NCBI GenBank assembly: GCA_036172225.1
Contig: CM069923.1
Span: 39,909,467-39,973,466, forward strand
Direction: 5' to 3'
DNA length: 64,000 bases
Source: Cryptocoryne crispatula var. balansae
Lineage: Eukaryota > Streptophyta > Magnoliopsida > Alismatales > Araceae
Part shown: positions 22,619-34,257 of the stretch, piece after piece
How positions within the stretch are numbered: the stretch's first letter is position 1
Layout of the letters: the number at the start of each line of letters is the position of its first letter
Notes under the pieces: generated by a model
What the model was told of the DNA's origin: nothing
Seen by the model: the letters and a program-made list of their open reading frames with translations, nothing else
Databases searched by the model: none
Translations under genes and position numbers: made by a program

Positions 22619-24803
22619 CCGCCGATCTCCAAACCAGACCCCAAACAGGCCATCCAATAGCCCACATCCGGACCCCCAAAACAGGTCCTAAAACAGCCTC
22701 TTTGTGGCACCTATTAGAGCCCTAGGTGAGGGTGGATGACCCGGGGATTCTTGGAGACCGCACGACGGCCCAAGTCTACTCCGGGCGGATCCTCAAGCCC
22801 CTTGTTTTCATGCCCTCTGCGCACCCCCTAAACAGGCCCATAACCAGGCCATCCAATAGCCCTTTGCACAGCCCAAAGTCAGGCCTCCAAGCTGTCCTTT
22901 GTACAGCCCAAAACAGGCCCCTCAAAGCAGGCCATTCTCAGCCCATCCTTGGCCCATGGTTCTGCCGCCACAGCAAAAGGGGAAGTGCTCCAAAACAGGT
23001 TCTGCAGAAGCCGTACTCCAGCAAGGCAGCAGACCGGCTCGAAGGTGATGGCCCGGCACCCCTTGGAAACCGCACGACGGGCCAAGGGCATAGCCGGGTG
23101 GCCTTCCAAGCCGGTTCCATCAAGAAGCTCCAGCAAGGCAGCATAATTTCCAGCAGGCCCTTCCGGCCCGAAGCAGTTCAAAACAGGCCCGTTGAGCCTA
23201 TAAAGATTGAAGCCCGGCTTTGAACGCCGAAGGAAGGGACCGGCCCAAACTGGCCTTCAGAAAATTAACAAATAAAAAAATCAGAAATGCGAAAGCTACA
23301 TTAAATTAAGGACTTCACCCCTACCGGGGGAACTCCACCTTGGGCGGAGGTGCGGGCATGCATCCCGTAGCTTACGACCCGGACGGGGGCGCGGGCATGA
23401 ATCCCGTAGCCGTCGATCCTTCCCCCAATATGGCTAAGCTAAGGCTGGCTATTTTGGATGGGTAAATTTTCACTAAGTTGGGAAAATAGTCGGCATGCCG
23501 TCGTAATGCCAAATTTTTTTCCAAAGTAGTGGAGATAAACCTATATTGGGGGAAGGATCAATCATATTGTACACCGATGTACTTCATCCTATCTTTCAAT
23601 GAATGAAACTTTGATGTTCATATCGATGCACGAAACCGGGCATTCAAAGAGGCCCGATGGGTCGGAGGCGATGCAAACCGCCAAACTAAAATAAAACCAT
23701 TTCAAAAATCAATCTGGAAATTCAAACAGAAAATTAAACTTGAAAGTCAAAACAGAAATCAGAATTTGAAGAAATTTGAAAGCTAAACTCAAACTCAATC
23801 CGTTTCAACAAAAACCGATCTTTAACAAGATTGAACCGATTTTGAAACAAATCAAACCAAAATTATATTTCAAACAAAATCTGCCGAAACAAAATCAGAT
23901 TTCAACTAAATCTGTCAACATAAAAAAAATCAGATAACCTGCCAAAAAATCAGATTTGGACCGAATCCAAAACAGATAAACTTCAGAGTCAAATTAAATC
24001 TGTCAACCATCAAAAAAATCAGATTTCAATTAAATCTGCAAACCAAAATCCAGATTTGAACAATCAACCAAAACAGATTCTAACCGACTTCAAAAAAAAA
24101 TCTGGTTTTAGCAATTTGAAAATTAATTTAAAATCCACCGAACCTTGTTCAAATAAATGACATAAATCAATCTTTTCAAAAGAAACCAATTAAACAACAT
24201 TCCAAACACTCAAACGTGGATCAAAATCAACTCAAAAATCAAAAAATTCAGAAATCAGAAAAATCAAAATCAACCAAATAAAAAATCCAAACATGCTTAA
24301 AACTTTAAGCAAATCAAAACTAAACCAAAACAACAAAACCAAATCAATCAAACAAATTGATTCAACTCAAACCTTCAAACCGACTTTCAAGTCGACCCAA
24401 AAAAAATCAACCAACAAACAAATAAAATCAACCCGAACAAATCGGTTTGCATCTCATCGGACCCAGAAGGCCGCTGCTCTTTTGAGTTCTTTACTTTTTG
24501 TGGATGTATGTCTTCTACTTTCATGGATTTCTATGACGCTTAATCAAGGGTTTTCGAGTAATCTCGATGTAATTAACGTCGGATCTTCGCACCATCCGAC
24601 GGGGAGAGGTCAAATCAATTTTTTTAAAGAACCCAACAACCTCAACATATAATTTTGACCATAGTTAGTACTTTTATGGAATACCATCTATTTTCCTAAG
24701 AAGTCAATGCTAAGGTCTAATCAAATCAAATCCAAATTCAAAAGGAAAATGAATCTCCAAAACAAAAGATACGAAATCTTTTGAGAAATCTGAGGTTACA
24801 TCA

Positions 24804-25840
24804 AAGAGGAAAAAAGTATTCCATATTTTGCCATGTTGTATGATCTTGTACTTACAAATACTCATTGTATTAAAAGAAAATTTTATTCAGTAACATTTAA
24901 AAATAGACAAAATAAAAACCAATTTGATTTTATTTTTACGAGAAAGACTAACTTGTGTTCTTTATAAAAACCACATTTTAAATTTTTTATTCACTCATTC
25001 CTGTGTTTCATATACAATACCATATATTCTGTTTAAGTATGATATTTGCAGATGCCATCGTATTGATAGATGAAACACAAGGAGTGAATAGAAAATTAGA
25101 AATATGGAGAAATATTTTGGAGACTAAAGGTTTCAAGATAAGTAGAACTAAAATAGAATATATGCATTGTAAATTTAATGAAAACCAAAGAGAAGTAGGT
25201 GAGGGCGTCAGTTTAGATGTGATAATATTGTCTCAAAAACTCAGTTCAAGTATCTTCGATTAATTATTCAAAAAGATGAAGAATGTGATGAAGACGTTAG
25301 TTATAGGATTAAAGCAGGTTGGATGAAGTGGAGATGACTTTAGAGGTTCTATGTAATCGTAAAATTCCATTAAAGTTGAAAGGAAAATTTTATCGTACAA
25401 GTATAAGACCCGCAATGTTGTATGACAGTGAATGTTTGATAATAAAAGAAAAACATACTTCTAAAATAAGTGTTGCCGAAATGAGAATGTTATGATGGAT
25501 GAGTGGTCACACTATATTAGATAAAATAAGGAATGAATATATTAGAGAAAATGTAAGAGTAATGAGAATTGTAGACAAATTGAAAGAAGGGAGATTGAGA
25601 TGGTTTGGACATATTAGACGTAGACCTAAAGAGGCTCTAGTTAGAAAGATAGAAAATATTAAAATGACAGAAACAGAAAAGGGGCGTGGTAGACCTAAGT
25701 TAACTTGGAGAAGGGTAATTCAATATGATTTAGATGGTTTAAATATCTCTGAAGAAATAACACAAAATCGACATGAGTGGAGAAAGAGAATCCATATGGC
25801 TGACCCCAAGTAATTTGGGATAAAGGCCTTAGTTGAGTTT
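24804..25840 (+). mobile_element. RTE-type LINE, reverse-transcriptase 3' part
   Basis: This is the best preserved LINE piece. About 25026-25265 reads MIFADAIVLIDETQGVNRKL then EIWRNILETKGFKISRTKIE; about 25500-25810 reads NVRVMRIVDKLKEGRLRWFG then HIRRRPKEALVRKIENIK and GRGRPKLTWRRVIQYDLDGL, ending HMADPK. This order is typical of the RTE C-terminus; in the FADD active site the second Asp is Ala (FADA). Several frames are broken, so it is inactive. The 3' tail is GGCCTTAGTTGAG. About 200 bp after the LTR shows no LINE homology, so an internal deletion is likely. Confidence 0.82.
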
Positions 25841-25849
25841 TTTAAATAT

Positions 25850-27250
25850 ATGACAATGTTTATATCAACTCTCTAATGCAATGAAATGTGTGGCAAATCT
25901 TATGGAATAAAGTTGCACTAAATCACAATTATTGATATGCTCTTTCATGATGTGCATTAATGTAGGATGGCCTTATTTGAAGGATGTAAGCAACTGATTA
26001 AGGGTCTCATAGATATTCTTAATATCCTCAAACAATAAATTTATGAAGTGTGCTGCACATGAAACCTAAAATAAGCTATCCATCGGCTTCTTCCTTGTAG
26101 CCTTATAAGATGGTTTATTATTAGTCATAAAGTGTACAATGTTATCCTCACCATTCTTTTCGACAACATCATTCAAAATGTGATGTCCTTAAACTAGCAA
26201 ATTAGAAAGTTGATCATTGATCTCTTTAAAATTTTCGTGCATCTATCACATACATTTTTGTGCAACCCCTTATTTTTTATATCGCCTTAAATTCAACTAT
26301 CCACGAGGGTAACTCATCGATCTCTGCATCCAATCCACCATTTTACATGTACTTAGATGTTAGAGCTTTTAATCTTGGTCTAGCCTAACAAAGAAAATCA
26401 ACCATGATTTGAAAATATGGATTGGTGGTAGCATGGGTTGGGACACCTACATCAAGAAAAAAGCGGCACTATTGTCAACCTTTGTTTTAAAAACATCGAA
26501 AGACATATTTAAAATAAGTTAAATTTTAATATATTTGTATGTAAAAATCATTTACAAATGTGTTTGATTGTGTTTTTCATAGTTTCTATCATATTCTTAA
26601 CTCTTTTTATGATTTGTTTTATCGTTTTTTGATTTTTGTCACTGTGTCTATACATGGAGGTATCCGTTAGCTGAACGGACCGTGATTGACATAACTCACT
26701 ATCTCGGTTTAATTGATGTGTTGGATAAGTGCCTTCCACATTTGAACATTTGTTAGTAGATCCTCCTGTCCTCTTTTTTCTATCCTCAGTTTCATGGGCC
26801 CAAGCCTTAGTTGTATGTATTGCTCTCCTAATTTGTGCGTCATCTTCATTCTCTGAACTCGATGCAACAACTTTAGTTTAGGCTTTTCCTTTATCTTTTA
26901 TGACTTTCAGACATGAGATTTGCCTCTTTTCATCTGAGCAACTTATCGTGTACTCCCCATGTAAGTCGACTCTTTGCTTAATATGTATCTCTCTCTGCGA
27001 CATTTTCCCGCTCAAATATCCACTCATTTTTTCTTTAAGCTCTGTCAGTACATTGTCACATTTTTTTATATTCACATTAATCTCACATATGTTGTTTGAG
27101 GGTCTAAGGTTGTAAACACTTCTATTTATTTCTTTTTCACACCACTTATATTTCACATTTTTTTGTCAACATCTAACATATGTCTATGACTCTATATTAC
27201 CATCAAATATCATGATATGCAGAGTGCCAAGGGCATTGTACATCTCGTCT
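25850..27250 (-). pseudogene. hAT transposase relic (DUF659-like region)
   Basis: On the minus strand, broken frames read (K)RSMINFLVC (near 26195-26220), HFMTNNKPSYKATRKKPMDS and VSCAAHFINLLFEDIKNIYE (near 26000-26070), then SIRFATHFIALES (near 25900). These correspond to INFLV, VVTDNASNYVAAGR.L, PCAAHCIDLMLEDI and TRFATHF.L of plant hAT transposases with a DUF659 domain. The N-terminal side (up to ~27250) is highly charged and poorly conserved. The C-terminal dimerisation part is missing where the LINE begins. Dead by many stops. Confidence 0.6.
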
Positions 27251-28430
27251 GACATTTTCCGTGCACATAGAAGAAATAAAAATAGTAGAATTCATGTTAA
27301 ATAAATGTTGGATTTTTGGACAGGGGGGGACCTAACAAGGATCCGGTTTATATCCGTTGAAAAGGGCCAATGAATCACCCCTCGAGGTAACTTATGCAAG
27401 TGTTCCTTTTATGAAGGGGGAGCAAGGGGCCGGGGGGAGGGGGAAGGAATCCTCTCGATCTGCCTTAGGGGGGAGGGAGAGGATTAGTGGGAGAGAGAGA
27501 AGGGAAGGGGGTACCCTAGATCAGGAGGGGAGGGCTGGTAGGGGGCAAGATTGGGGGGTGGTGGTTGTGATCACTTGATTTTTCTCTTTAATGGAGGGAA
27601 ATCGAATCGAAATCTAGGTTCCCAGAGGATGGGTCAATTTCTATGCCAATCCTATAGGATCAACCGATTCCTCTAGGAGTTGGCCATAGATCGGTTATTC
27701 AGGGGAGAAATCAGATCGACATGTACCGATTTGATCTGAGAATCGGCTGATTTTGCGAACTATGTTGCCCATCTCACATGAATATACATCTTCTCTTTGT
27801 TTAGACCATTTTAAATCTATCTATCCAGGATTAAGTTCATTAACCTCTTTATCTAGTCTTGCATATCTAGAGGTTGGGAATTGTAATCCCAACTTCTCCA
27901 ATTGTTTCAACCATGGTATAAAAGTATGAGTTAGTGGGGACGTGTGCCAGAACACTTATATAAGTTAACATAAGAAAATATGTTATTGTCAAACTCACGT
28001 AATAATAGCAATAGCACTACTATATGTTTGAGAAGTTAAGAATATTTTGTTCTCACATGTATGTAAATACCACTTAAAATATGTTTCATTACTCACTTTG
28101 TAACTGTAGTAGTGTTCACTCATTTAAATGTCTATTTAATCATTTTTCGAGAACTAATCTGTCTCCCGAGGATGGCATCATGATGGGGTTGTGTCGAATG
28201 TGACTGATGAAACATTGTTTTTCTTGATCTTGCATAATCGGTGTCGAGTTGATTGTGGCCGACAAAATGTCGGATCCCTGGCTCCAAACCCTCTGCTCCA
28301 TTCCTTCTCACGTCATCTTTTTGATGTGGCATTTTGTTGTCATACATAGTTCATCTTCACTTTATTTCTTCTTCTTCTAAATATGTGAATATATCATATT
28401 CAACCTTAACTCTTTGACTTTTTTAGTAGT
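27251..28430. other. Intron sequence with unclassified repeat-like blocks
   Basis: 27305-27580 is G-rich (ggggg and ggagggg runs). 27590-27760 has many AATCGAATCG, CCGATT and ATCGGTT words like the AATCGG-type elements, but no ends or target duplication can be fixed. 27780-28430 may be more of the minus-strand hAT relic; I see no decisive motif. Confidence 0.35.
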
Positions 28431-28940
28431 TTGTGTATTTTTTTCTTCCCAGCAGCTCTGAGTGCATCTTCTCATTGCTCAATCCAGATTTTTCTCTGAG
28501 ATGTTGTTCCTGTAAGGTAGACCCTCGTAGCTTTACTACTTTCCCTCGACATATTTATTATATTTTTTATATTTCTACTCACTCCACCTATGTGTTGATT
28601 CAAACAGATTACCCTAACATTTATATATATTTTTTACACTATTTACATTTACTCTTTTTTTGCATCCACCAAAGTGCTAATATCCAAAATAGTGGGTAAT
28701 GATTTCAAGTTTTTTGAAAAAGTTGTTTTTTGAGAAGTGTATGCATGTTTTGCTTTTACATGGAACCAAGCAGTCCCTTGTTTTGTCCTTCCTACAAACA
28801 CGCCCATAAAAAACAGTATTGGCATCTTTGCTTAAGGCCTGTGCGCTGTACTCCCATACGTCATCATTAATGGATGTAGATCTCACACTTGTATATTGCT
28901 TAAGGTTTCTCAATTGACTTTATTCTGCTTTTCGTTACAG
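28431..28940. other. Intron before exon w4, nothing recognised
   Basis: T-rich intron sequence with a polypyrimidine stretch before the acceptor. Confidence 0.4.
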
Positions 28941-29103
28941 GTACCATGGAAAGAGCAAGGCTCTAATGTACGATGTGATCAAAATAATCTCTATGATCAA
29001 AGGAAAGCGTGGTGATCATCGTCTTTTCAGATTAGCGGAAAATTTATGCATGAATCTGATTCTTTCTTTACGGGACTTCTTTTTAGTGAAAAAAGATTTG
29101 AAA
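28941..29103 (+). CDS. MED23: MED23 exon w4 (54 codons)
   Basis: The acceptor is ttcgttacag and the donor is TTGAAA before gtgagt, close to the consensus. After the split Arg codon it reads YHGKSKALMYDVIKIISMIK and then GKRGDHRLFRLAENLCMNLI. This is the strongly conserved KGKRGDHR.FRLAENLCMNLILSLRDFF region of MED23. It ends VKKDLK on a complete codon. Confidence 0.95.
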
Positions 29104-29467
29104 GTGAGTATGAGCTTTATGTTGGTTTTAAAAAATCTAGAAACTTTGTATGAAATGCCTCTTTGAAGATTGAACTTATCAAAATTCTGAATACTCCATG
29201 AAATTCTAATATTTTGTAGAAAGCCCTCTAAATTGATCAATTGTTATTCAGATACCATATAGATAAAAAAAATATTAGTAAAAGAATGCTTTGAAGAATA
29301 CTCTATTTTTTTTTGTTAAAACTTTATACCTAAAACGCCTTCACTTTCACCTGTGTGCGCGTGCATTGTTTAGCATGTCCATCTATCTCGATCTCCTCCT
29401 ATTTTTCCTTCCCCTCCTTTCTCTTCATCCCTCTCTCCCATTGCTTCTCTCCTCTCTTCATCTCTCT

Positions 29468-29522
<55 letters not shown>

Positions 29523-31325
29523 CTTAGTACCATGCTTCTCCTCCTCCTCTCTGTCTCTAACTGCTTGTATGTCCTCTCTCCACCCCTTTTTCTCTCCTTG
29601 TCCATCTCTCTCTCTCTCTCTCAAATTAGGAGGCAATGCCAGTCCCTAGTATTTTTGTTATACATTTAGGATATAATGAAAATATGGACATAAACATTTT
29701 TTGGATAAACCAACTCATCTCAATAGAATAGCAATATTAATATATTATAATATTAATATATTATAAGCTTTTCTTGTACCGAAAGTTTTTAAGATGAGCC
29801 TTGTAAGTCTTATTTTTTCGGAAAATGTCACCGCTTGATGGTTGTACTACTGTTGAACCGATTTCTGACCCTGCTTGAATTTATGTTCTTGTCCAGGATG
29901 TTCTGGGATGGACAATGATTTAGCAGAAAGACTTTAATACAATGATTAGGCCAGGACACTGGTCATATGAGAGATCCTGTTTTTCATCGGGATGAGGGAA
30001 AGCCAGCCTATTTTCATTTGAATGGAATTGAAAACCATACTTCATCTCTCTCATTATTTTTGTTTTTTTTCTTTGGTCTTTCTATTTTTTGCTCTTATCT
30101 CCTCTCTCTCTCTCTCTCACTCGCACTTTCTTTTTTGAAAGCAACCCCAAAGAGTGGTGCAGCTCATTGAAGACATTCTTGTACTGAGCCAGTAACATAA
30201 TAGTATAGAGGTCAATTCATGATATGGCATAGTGCCACAACATGGAAATCTTATTGTTCCTGAAGCTACATTATCAAAGGCACTTGAGGTGACTGCCTAG
30301 GGGTGAGCTGAGGTGGTCCCTCTTCACCTTAATTTGGCCAAGGTCTTCCGGGCGACCCCTCCCATCGCCACCCAGAACACCGCAGGTGTACAAGAGTTTG
30401 GTGGAGAAGACAGGTCTCCAAGATCCAATTACTTAAAACAAACCTCCACTGGGTGGTTCAACACTTTGTAGGCAGTACATTTTAAAGTAATCAGCTTTTA
30501 TCTTTATTGGGTCTGTAGGACCTTGTATCATCTTCTTTCCTGCCCAAAGAGGTCCTTATTGGACCATGGCAGGAGCAGGCTCTCCAGAGCAGTTTTTACC
30601 GTCGGCATTCGGCAACCCTTCCACATCGCTGGTATGCCTCTGGAAACCTCTAGCCTTCCTAAGATGTGTATACCCTTGAAAATTCGTTTCACTCCTTCAT
30701 TCTCCTCCACAGCCTAAGGTGGTAGACTATGGGCACCTGAGACGAGGAGACCCCTTCTTTGTTTCCTGGGTCTCATGCCTATGACTACATAGGCCTAAAT
30801 GTAGAAAGAATGTATTTTGTGGGAAAGAGGTGTGTAAAAGCATAATGTGGATTTATCATCTTGCCAAAAGTCTGGAACAAGTGATTAGTACTACATAAGA
30901 AAACGTAGAATGTTTTGTACAAGGAATTAAAACAATAAACTACCTACCCATAAGCCCAGTCAGTCATGCTTTGTTGTTCAAACAAGAAATGAACTCCGAA
31001 ATTGGAGGTACTCAGTTGATAGTAATCAAGATCTCTTCAGGAATGCTAACTACCACAATGGTTGGCTTCAGCCTGCTCATTCAGTTATAGTTTTTTTTTC
31101 TATTCCCTTTTCCTTTATCTTTATCTCTCTCTCTCCTTTTTCTCCCTCTTCAAGTTTTTCTCTGGTCCCTTGTCCTTCTGTCCTTTTGACTCTTTTCCCT
31201 CTCTTCCTCTATTTATTGATCTTTATTTTTTCTTCTCTGTGGCGCTCCACGGTAGTTGGTGTTTGGTACTGACACCACATAGGGCATAAAGGGTGCAAAT
31301 TTTTTTTTGGTTATTAACAACCTAA
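29104..31325. other. Intron after exon w4: microsatellites, otherwise unrecognised
   Basis: Contains the (TC)n at 29471-29518 and smaller TC runs at about 29605-29622, 30100-30118 and 31122-31136. At about 30277-30370 a fragment with GGCACTTGAGGTG and GCCTAGGGGTGAGC words resembles the ends of the hAT MITEs, but is too short to classify. No coding homology. Confidence 0.4.
29471..29518. repeat. (TC)n microsatellite
   Basis: About 24 TC units. The complementary AG array lies in intron w2-w3. Confidence 0.95.
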
Positions 31326-31567
31326 TGGTTTGTTTGGCTAGAGTATCAAAAATAATACTATAGTAATATTGATATTGATATTTTTAGAGGTTAGAATATC
31401 AATATCAAAGTTGATACAAGTTGACACTTGTATTATATAACATCTTTATTTGCACCAAAAATTTCAAAATTGATACTATTAACCAAACACCTCTTATTGA
31501 TTGCTATCAATGTCAATTTTAAAATTGATACTGATGGAGGTCTCTAATAGTGTTATTAAACAAGGCC
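31326..31567. mobile_element. Tourist-like MITE, second member
   Basis: Starts TGGTTTGTTTGGCTAGAG after TAA and ends TTAAACAAGGCC before TAA. The body (ATCAATATCAAAGTTGATAC, AGTTGACACTTGTAT) is homologous in inverse orientation to 9076-9304. Confidence 0.68.
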
Positions 31568-31680
31568 TAACGTGGGCTATTTCTAACTTAAAGTCATTAT
31601 GCTTATGTATCAAGGAGTAAAAAAATGAACGGCACAAGTGTTTTAGAAATATATTATTAAGATAAAGTGCTTCTTACAAG

Positions 31681-32448
31681 CATGGTTCGCCGGGTTGCCC
31701 GATCCGGCCAGTTTCCAGGCCAATCGGCCCGGAAACAACCCCACCGAGTTGACTCCAAGCCGGCCCGGCGGGGGGTTGCGTGACTCAGCTTCGGGTCGCA
31801 CGACCCGGCGACCCAGCACTACATTTAATAATAGTATAACAATACTTTACTGTCACTTATACTATCACATATATATAAGATTTATAATCATAAATATGTG
31901 TTATATACTTAAATTTTATAAAGCTCTATTTTAACTCTTCTCTTTCACACACATCAAGTTTGTCAAGAATAATTATTTTTTGAGCATTCTATTTATTGAT
32001 AGTATAATAATATTTTACTATCATTTATATTATTACGTATGGTTAAATTTTATAATTATAAATATATGATACATCTTAAAATTTATAAAATTATTTGTTA
32101 AGTATCTTTACCTTCTCACTTAACATTAACTCTTTCCCAACATATACTAATACAACATAATCACAAAAAAATCATATTTACTTGCATGCATAGATAAACA
32201 CTCATATTCAATTATAATTTAAAAAATATAATTATATTTATGTATAGATTTTATCTATACATAAATATATAATATAAAACATATTGTTTCTATTTTTTAT
32301 TTTTATATAATTTTTTATATTTTCTATAATAAAATAAATAAAATTTGACCCCATCCGACCCCGTCCGACCCAGGGTCGCGACCCTGTCCGACTAGGTCGG
32401 TTTTGGGGCTGACCGACCCCGGGCCAACCCCCGACCCTGCCTTCCTTG
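31681..32448. mobile_element. hAT-type MITE, GGTCGGG subfamily, 768 bp
   Basis: Starts CATGGTTCGCCGGGTTGCCC and ends CCCTGCCTTCCTTG, flanked by the perfect 8-bp duplication CTTACAAG (31673-31680 and 32449-32456). Subterminal zones: CCCGATCCGGCC, GGCCCGG, GTCGCACGACCC on the left; CCCCGTCCGACCC, GGGTCGCGACCC and AGGTCGG on the right, mutually complementary. The 500-bp core is AT-rich. It is the longest of five members of this subfamily in the window; the short ones look like internal deletions. Confidence 0.92.
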
Positions 32449-32456
32449 CTTACAAG

Positions 32457-33357
32457 GTATTGGAATTTCTTGTGCTTTTCCAAAATGTTGATACTCTCAA
32501 GGGCTTTCTAGTGAGGATTCCCCAGGTTTTTTGAAATCCTCCCAATCTGGCTATTCTTTAGAAAGCTGATCATTGTCTCCATCATAGAAAGAGAGAATAT
32601 ATGTTGAAATGTGTTGTCTCCTACTAATGGTAAACCAAAATAGCTAGTTGACTAGGGGTACGGCATATCCCTGCATTATCATAACACCTCCCCTCTTTCT
32701 CCTTATCGTCAGCCCTTTTATCTTAGTTTTCCACTGTTGATGATGACTCCACCATCCCTTTGTTTTGCTGCTCGACTATGGTGCCACTGCCATTGTTCCA
32801 ACATCTTGGTGCCAATCATCTGTGGCATGGTGTTACGTCTGCCAGCTCTGCTGTCTCTGGCTTGCCAGGTAACTAATGGTGCGTCCTCTGCAACCCCTCC
32901 ATTATGCGGCCTACAATGGCAACTATGTCATTATCCATTTTCTTGAGGGTTCCAAAACTGGCCTCCTGTGCCGAAGCTGCTGCAGACCACCGTGTTCCCC
33001 TACTTCCCTCTATTGATATTTATCTTAACTACATGTTTGACCAGTGATCAGCTTTGCAAATTAACAGATCCAAGGATAGAGATATGGAAAAGGGGTAATA
33101 GGTTTGGTCAAATGAGGTTCAAGTAGGTCATTTTGGTCTTATTTTATCATGCCTTACATTCAACTGATGTTATGCAGTGGCTGGTTAAAATTTCTGTTGG
33201 GGCTTTTCATCTAAAATATCAGAAATATCTAGGGGCTTCTTTGAAAATGTCAAATTTTAGTTAATTTTTTTAATCTTAAAAGTTTTTTAATCTTAAAATT
33301 TTAGTTAAAATTTCAGTTGACAATTGTTTTAGTTGTTTTCTCCGTACTCTATTTCAG
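32457..33357. other. Intron before exon w5, nothing recognised
   Basis: No repeat ends or homology found. 32735-32990 is CT-rich with short chance frames. Confidence 0.4.
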
Positions 33358-33603
33358 GGCCCAACTGATTTTACTGAAACACTTAATAGGATTACAGTAA
33401 TTACTTTAGCTATCACCATCAAAACCCGTGGAATAGCAGAGGTGGAGCAAACACTTTATCTACAACCTTTACTTGATCAGATAATGTCAACATGCCAGCA
33501 CACCTGGTCAGAGAAAACACTGAGACATTTTCCACCTGCCATCCGTGATTCTCTACTCCCCAGGATGAACAAAAGACTTCAAGCTATACAAGCATGGCAA
33601 CAG
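33358..33603 (+). CDS. MED23: MED23 exon w5 (82 codons)
   Basis: The acceptor is ctatttcag and the donor is CAACAG before gtttgt, a weak donor (T rather than A at +3). It reads GPTDFTETLNRITVITLAIT then IKTRGIAEVEQTLYLQPLLD and TWSEKTLRHFPPAIRDSLL, ending IQAWQQ. It matches GPTEFTETLNRITI.TLAITIKTRGIA and TWSEKT.RHFP in the Arabidopsis protein. Both phases are 0. Confidence 0.95.
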
Positions 33604-34257
33604 GTTTGTCTTCAAATTTGTTTCTTCAGATATATGCAAATGATTTTGTGATCAAAATATTTGAATATTTTGTAAGTTTATCTAAGCATCTAAGGAATAT
33701 CCTGTTAAATTTTTTTATTCAATCATGACATTAGAATCAGAAATTCTTTCAAAAATCTGGTTTATTCGGTAAAGAACTGAGTATGGTAGAACCAAAACAG
33801 GGGAAGGGGGGACCTCACTTCTTTATTTCACTGGTGAAGTTTTAGTTGGAAAGGCTGTAATGTTCGCTGTAAAATATTCACAACGAATGTACATTCTTTA
33901 AGGTTAGGAGAGAAGCATTATGTCGATCTAATAATAGTGATGCTGAAAAATTTTGCTGAAGGACATTTTTGTAGTATGGAATGTGTAGATCATCAACCCA
34001 CTTACAGGACAGGGCTATCTCATTCTTATGGATATTCTTTCTATGTGTTTTTTCTGCAGTTGCTGCTATACTTACTGCTGATGTAATGCAAAGTGCTTTA
34101 TTTAGTTTCTTTTCATTGGGGTTATTTTTCCAGTAATGAATTGGTTCGTCAAGTAGGTTTTATGTGCTTTTGTGGGTACACTATGATTACTAAAGTTATC
34201 ACTTTAAACCATCTTATTTCTAAAAAATGCATGTTTTTTAAATAGTGTGTTGCCCAG
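33604..34257. other. Intron after exon w5, nothing recognised
   Basis: Ordinary T-rich intron up to the CCCAG duplication of the next solo LTR. Confidence 0.45.

Larger units (their letters stand above)
21063..24803 (+). mobile_element. Solo LTR of the long-LTR family (copy 2, best preserved)
   Basis: Starts TGTTGGCGTG, ends GGTTACATCA, with the perfect 5-bp duplication AAGAG (21058-21062 and 24804-24808). Length 3,741 bp with no large insert. Layout: oligo-T, a GC-rich zone of repeated 'ccacctgcgcacccaacctg' and 'ccccaaacaggtcc' phrases, a TATA box at 21723, ACGACGGGCC blocks near 22752 and 23075, an A-rich zone with AAATCAGATTT words (23.7-24.3 kb), and the conserved 3' part. It contains no gene; GC-rich reading frames on both strands are chance. 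It sits inside a LINE, giving relative age. Confidence 0.93.

Noticed and set aside
21051..22700. Long GC-rich open frames on both strands (up to 165 codons)
   Set aside because: They overlap each other in several frames, consist of Pro/Gly/Ala/Arg or Trp-rich repeats of the U3 phrases, and lie inside a proven solo LTR.
29291..29669. Frames with Ser-Leu or Arg-Glu runs
   Set aside because: They read through the (TC)n microsatellite; the same holds for frames at 17526-17780 and 63106-63300.
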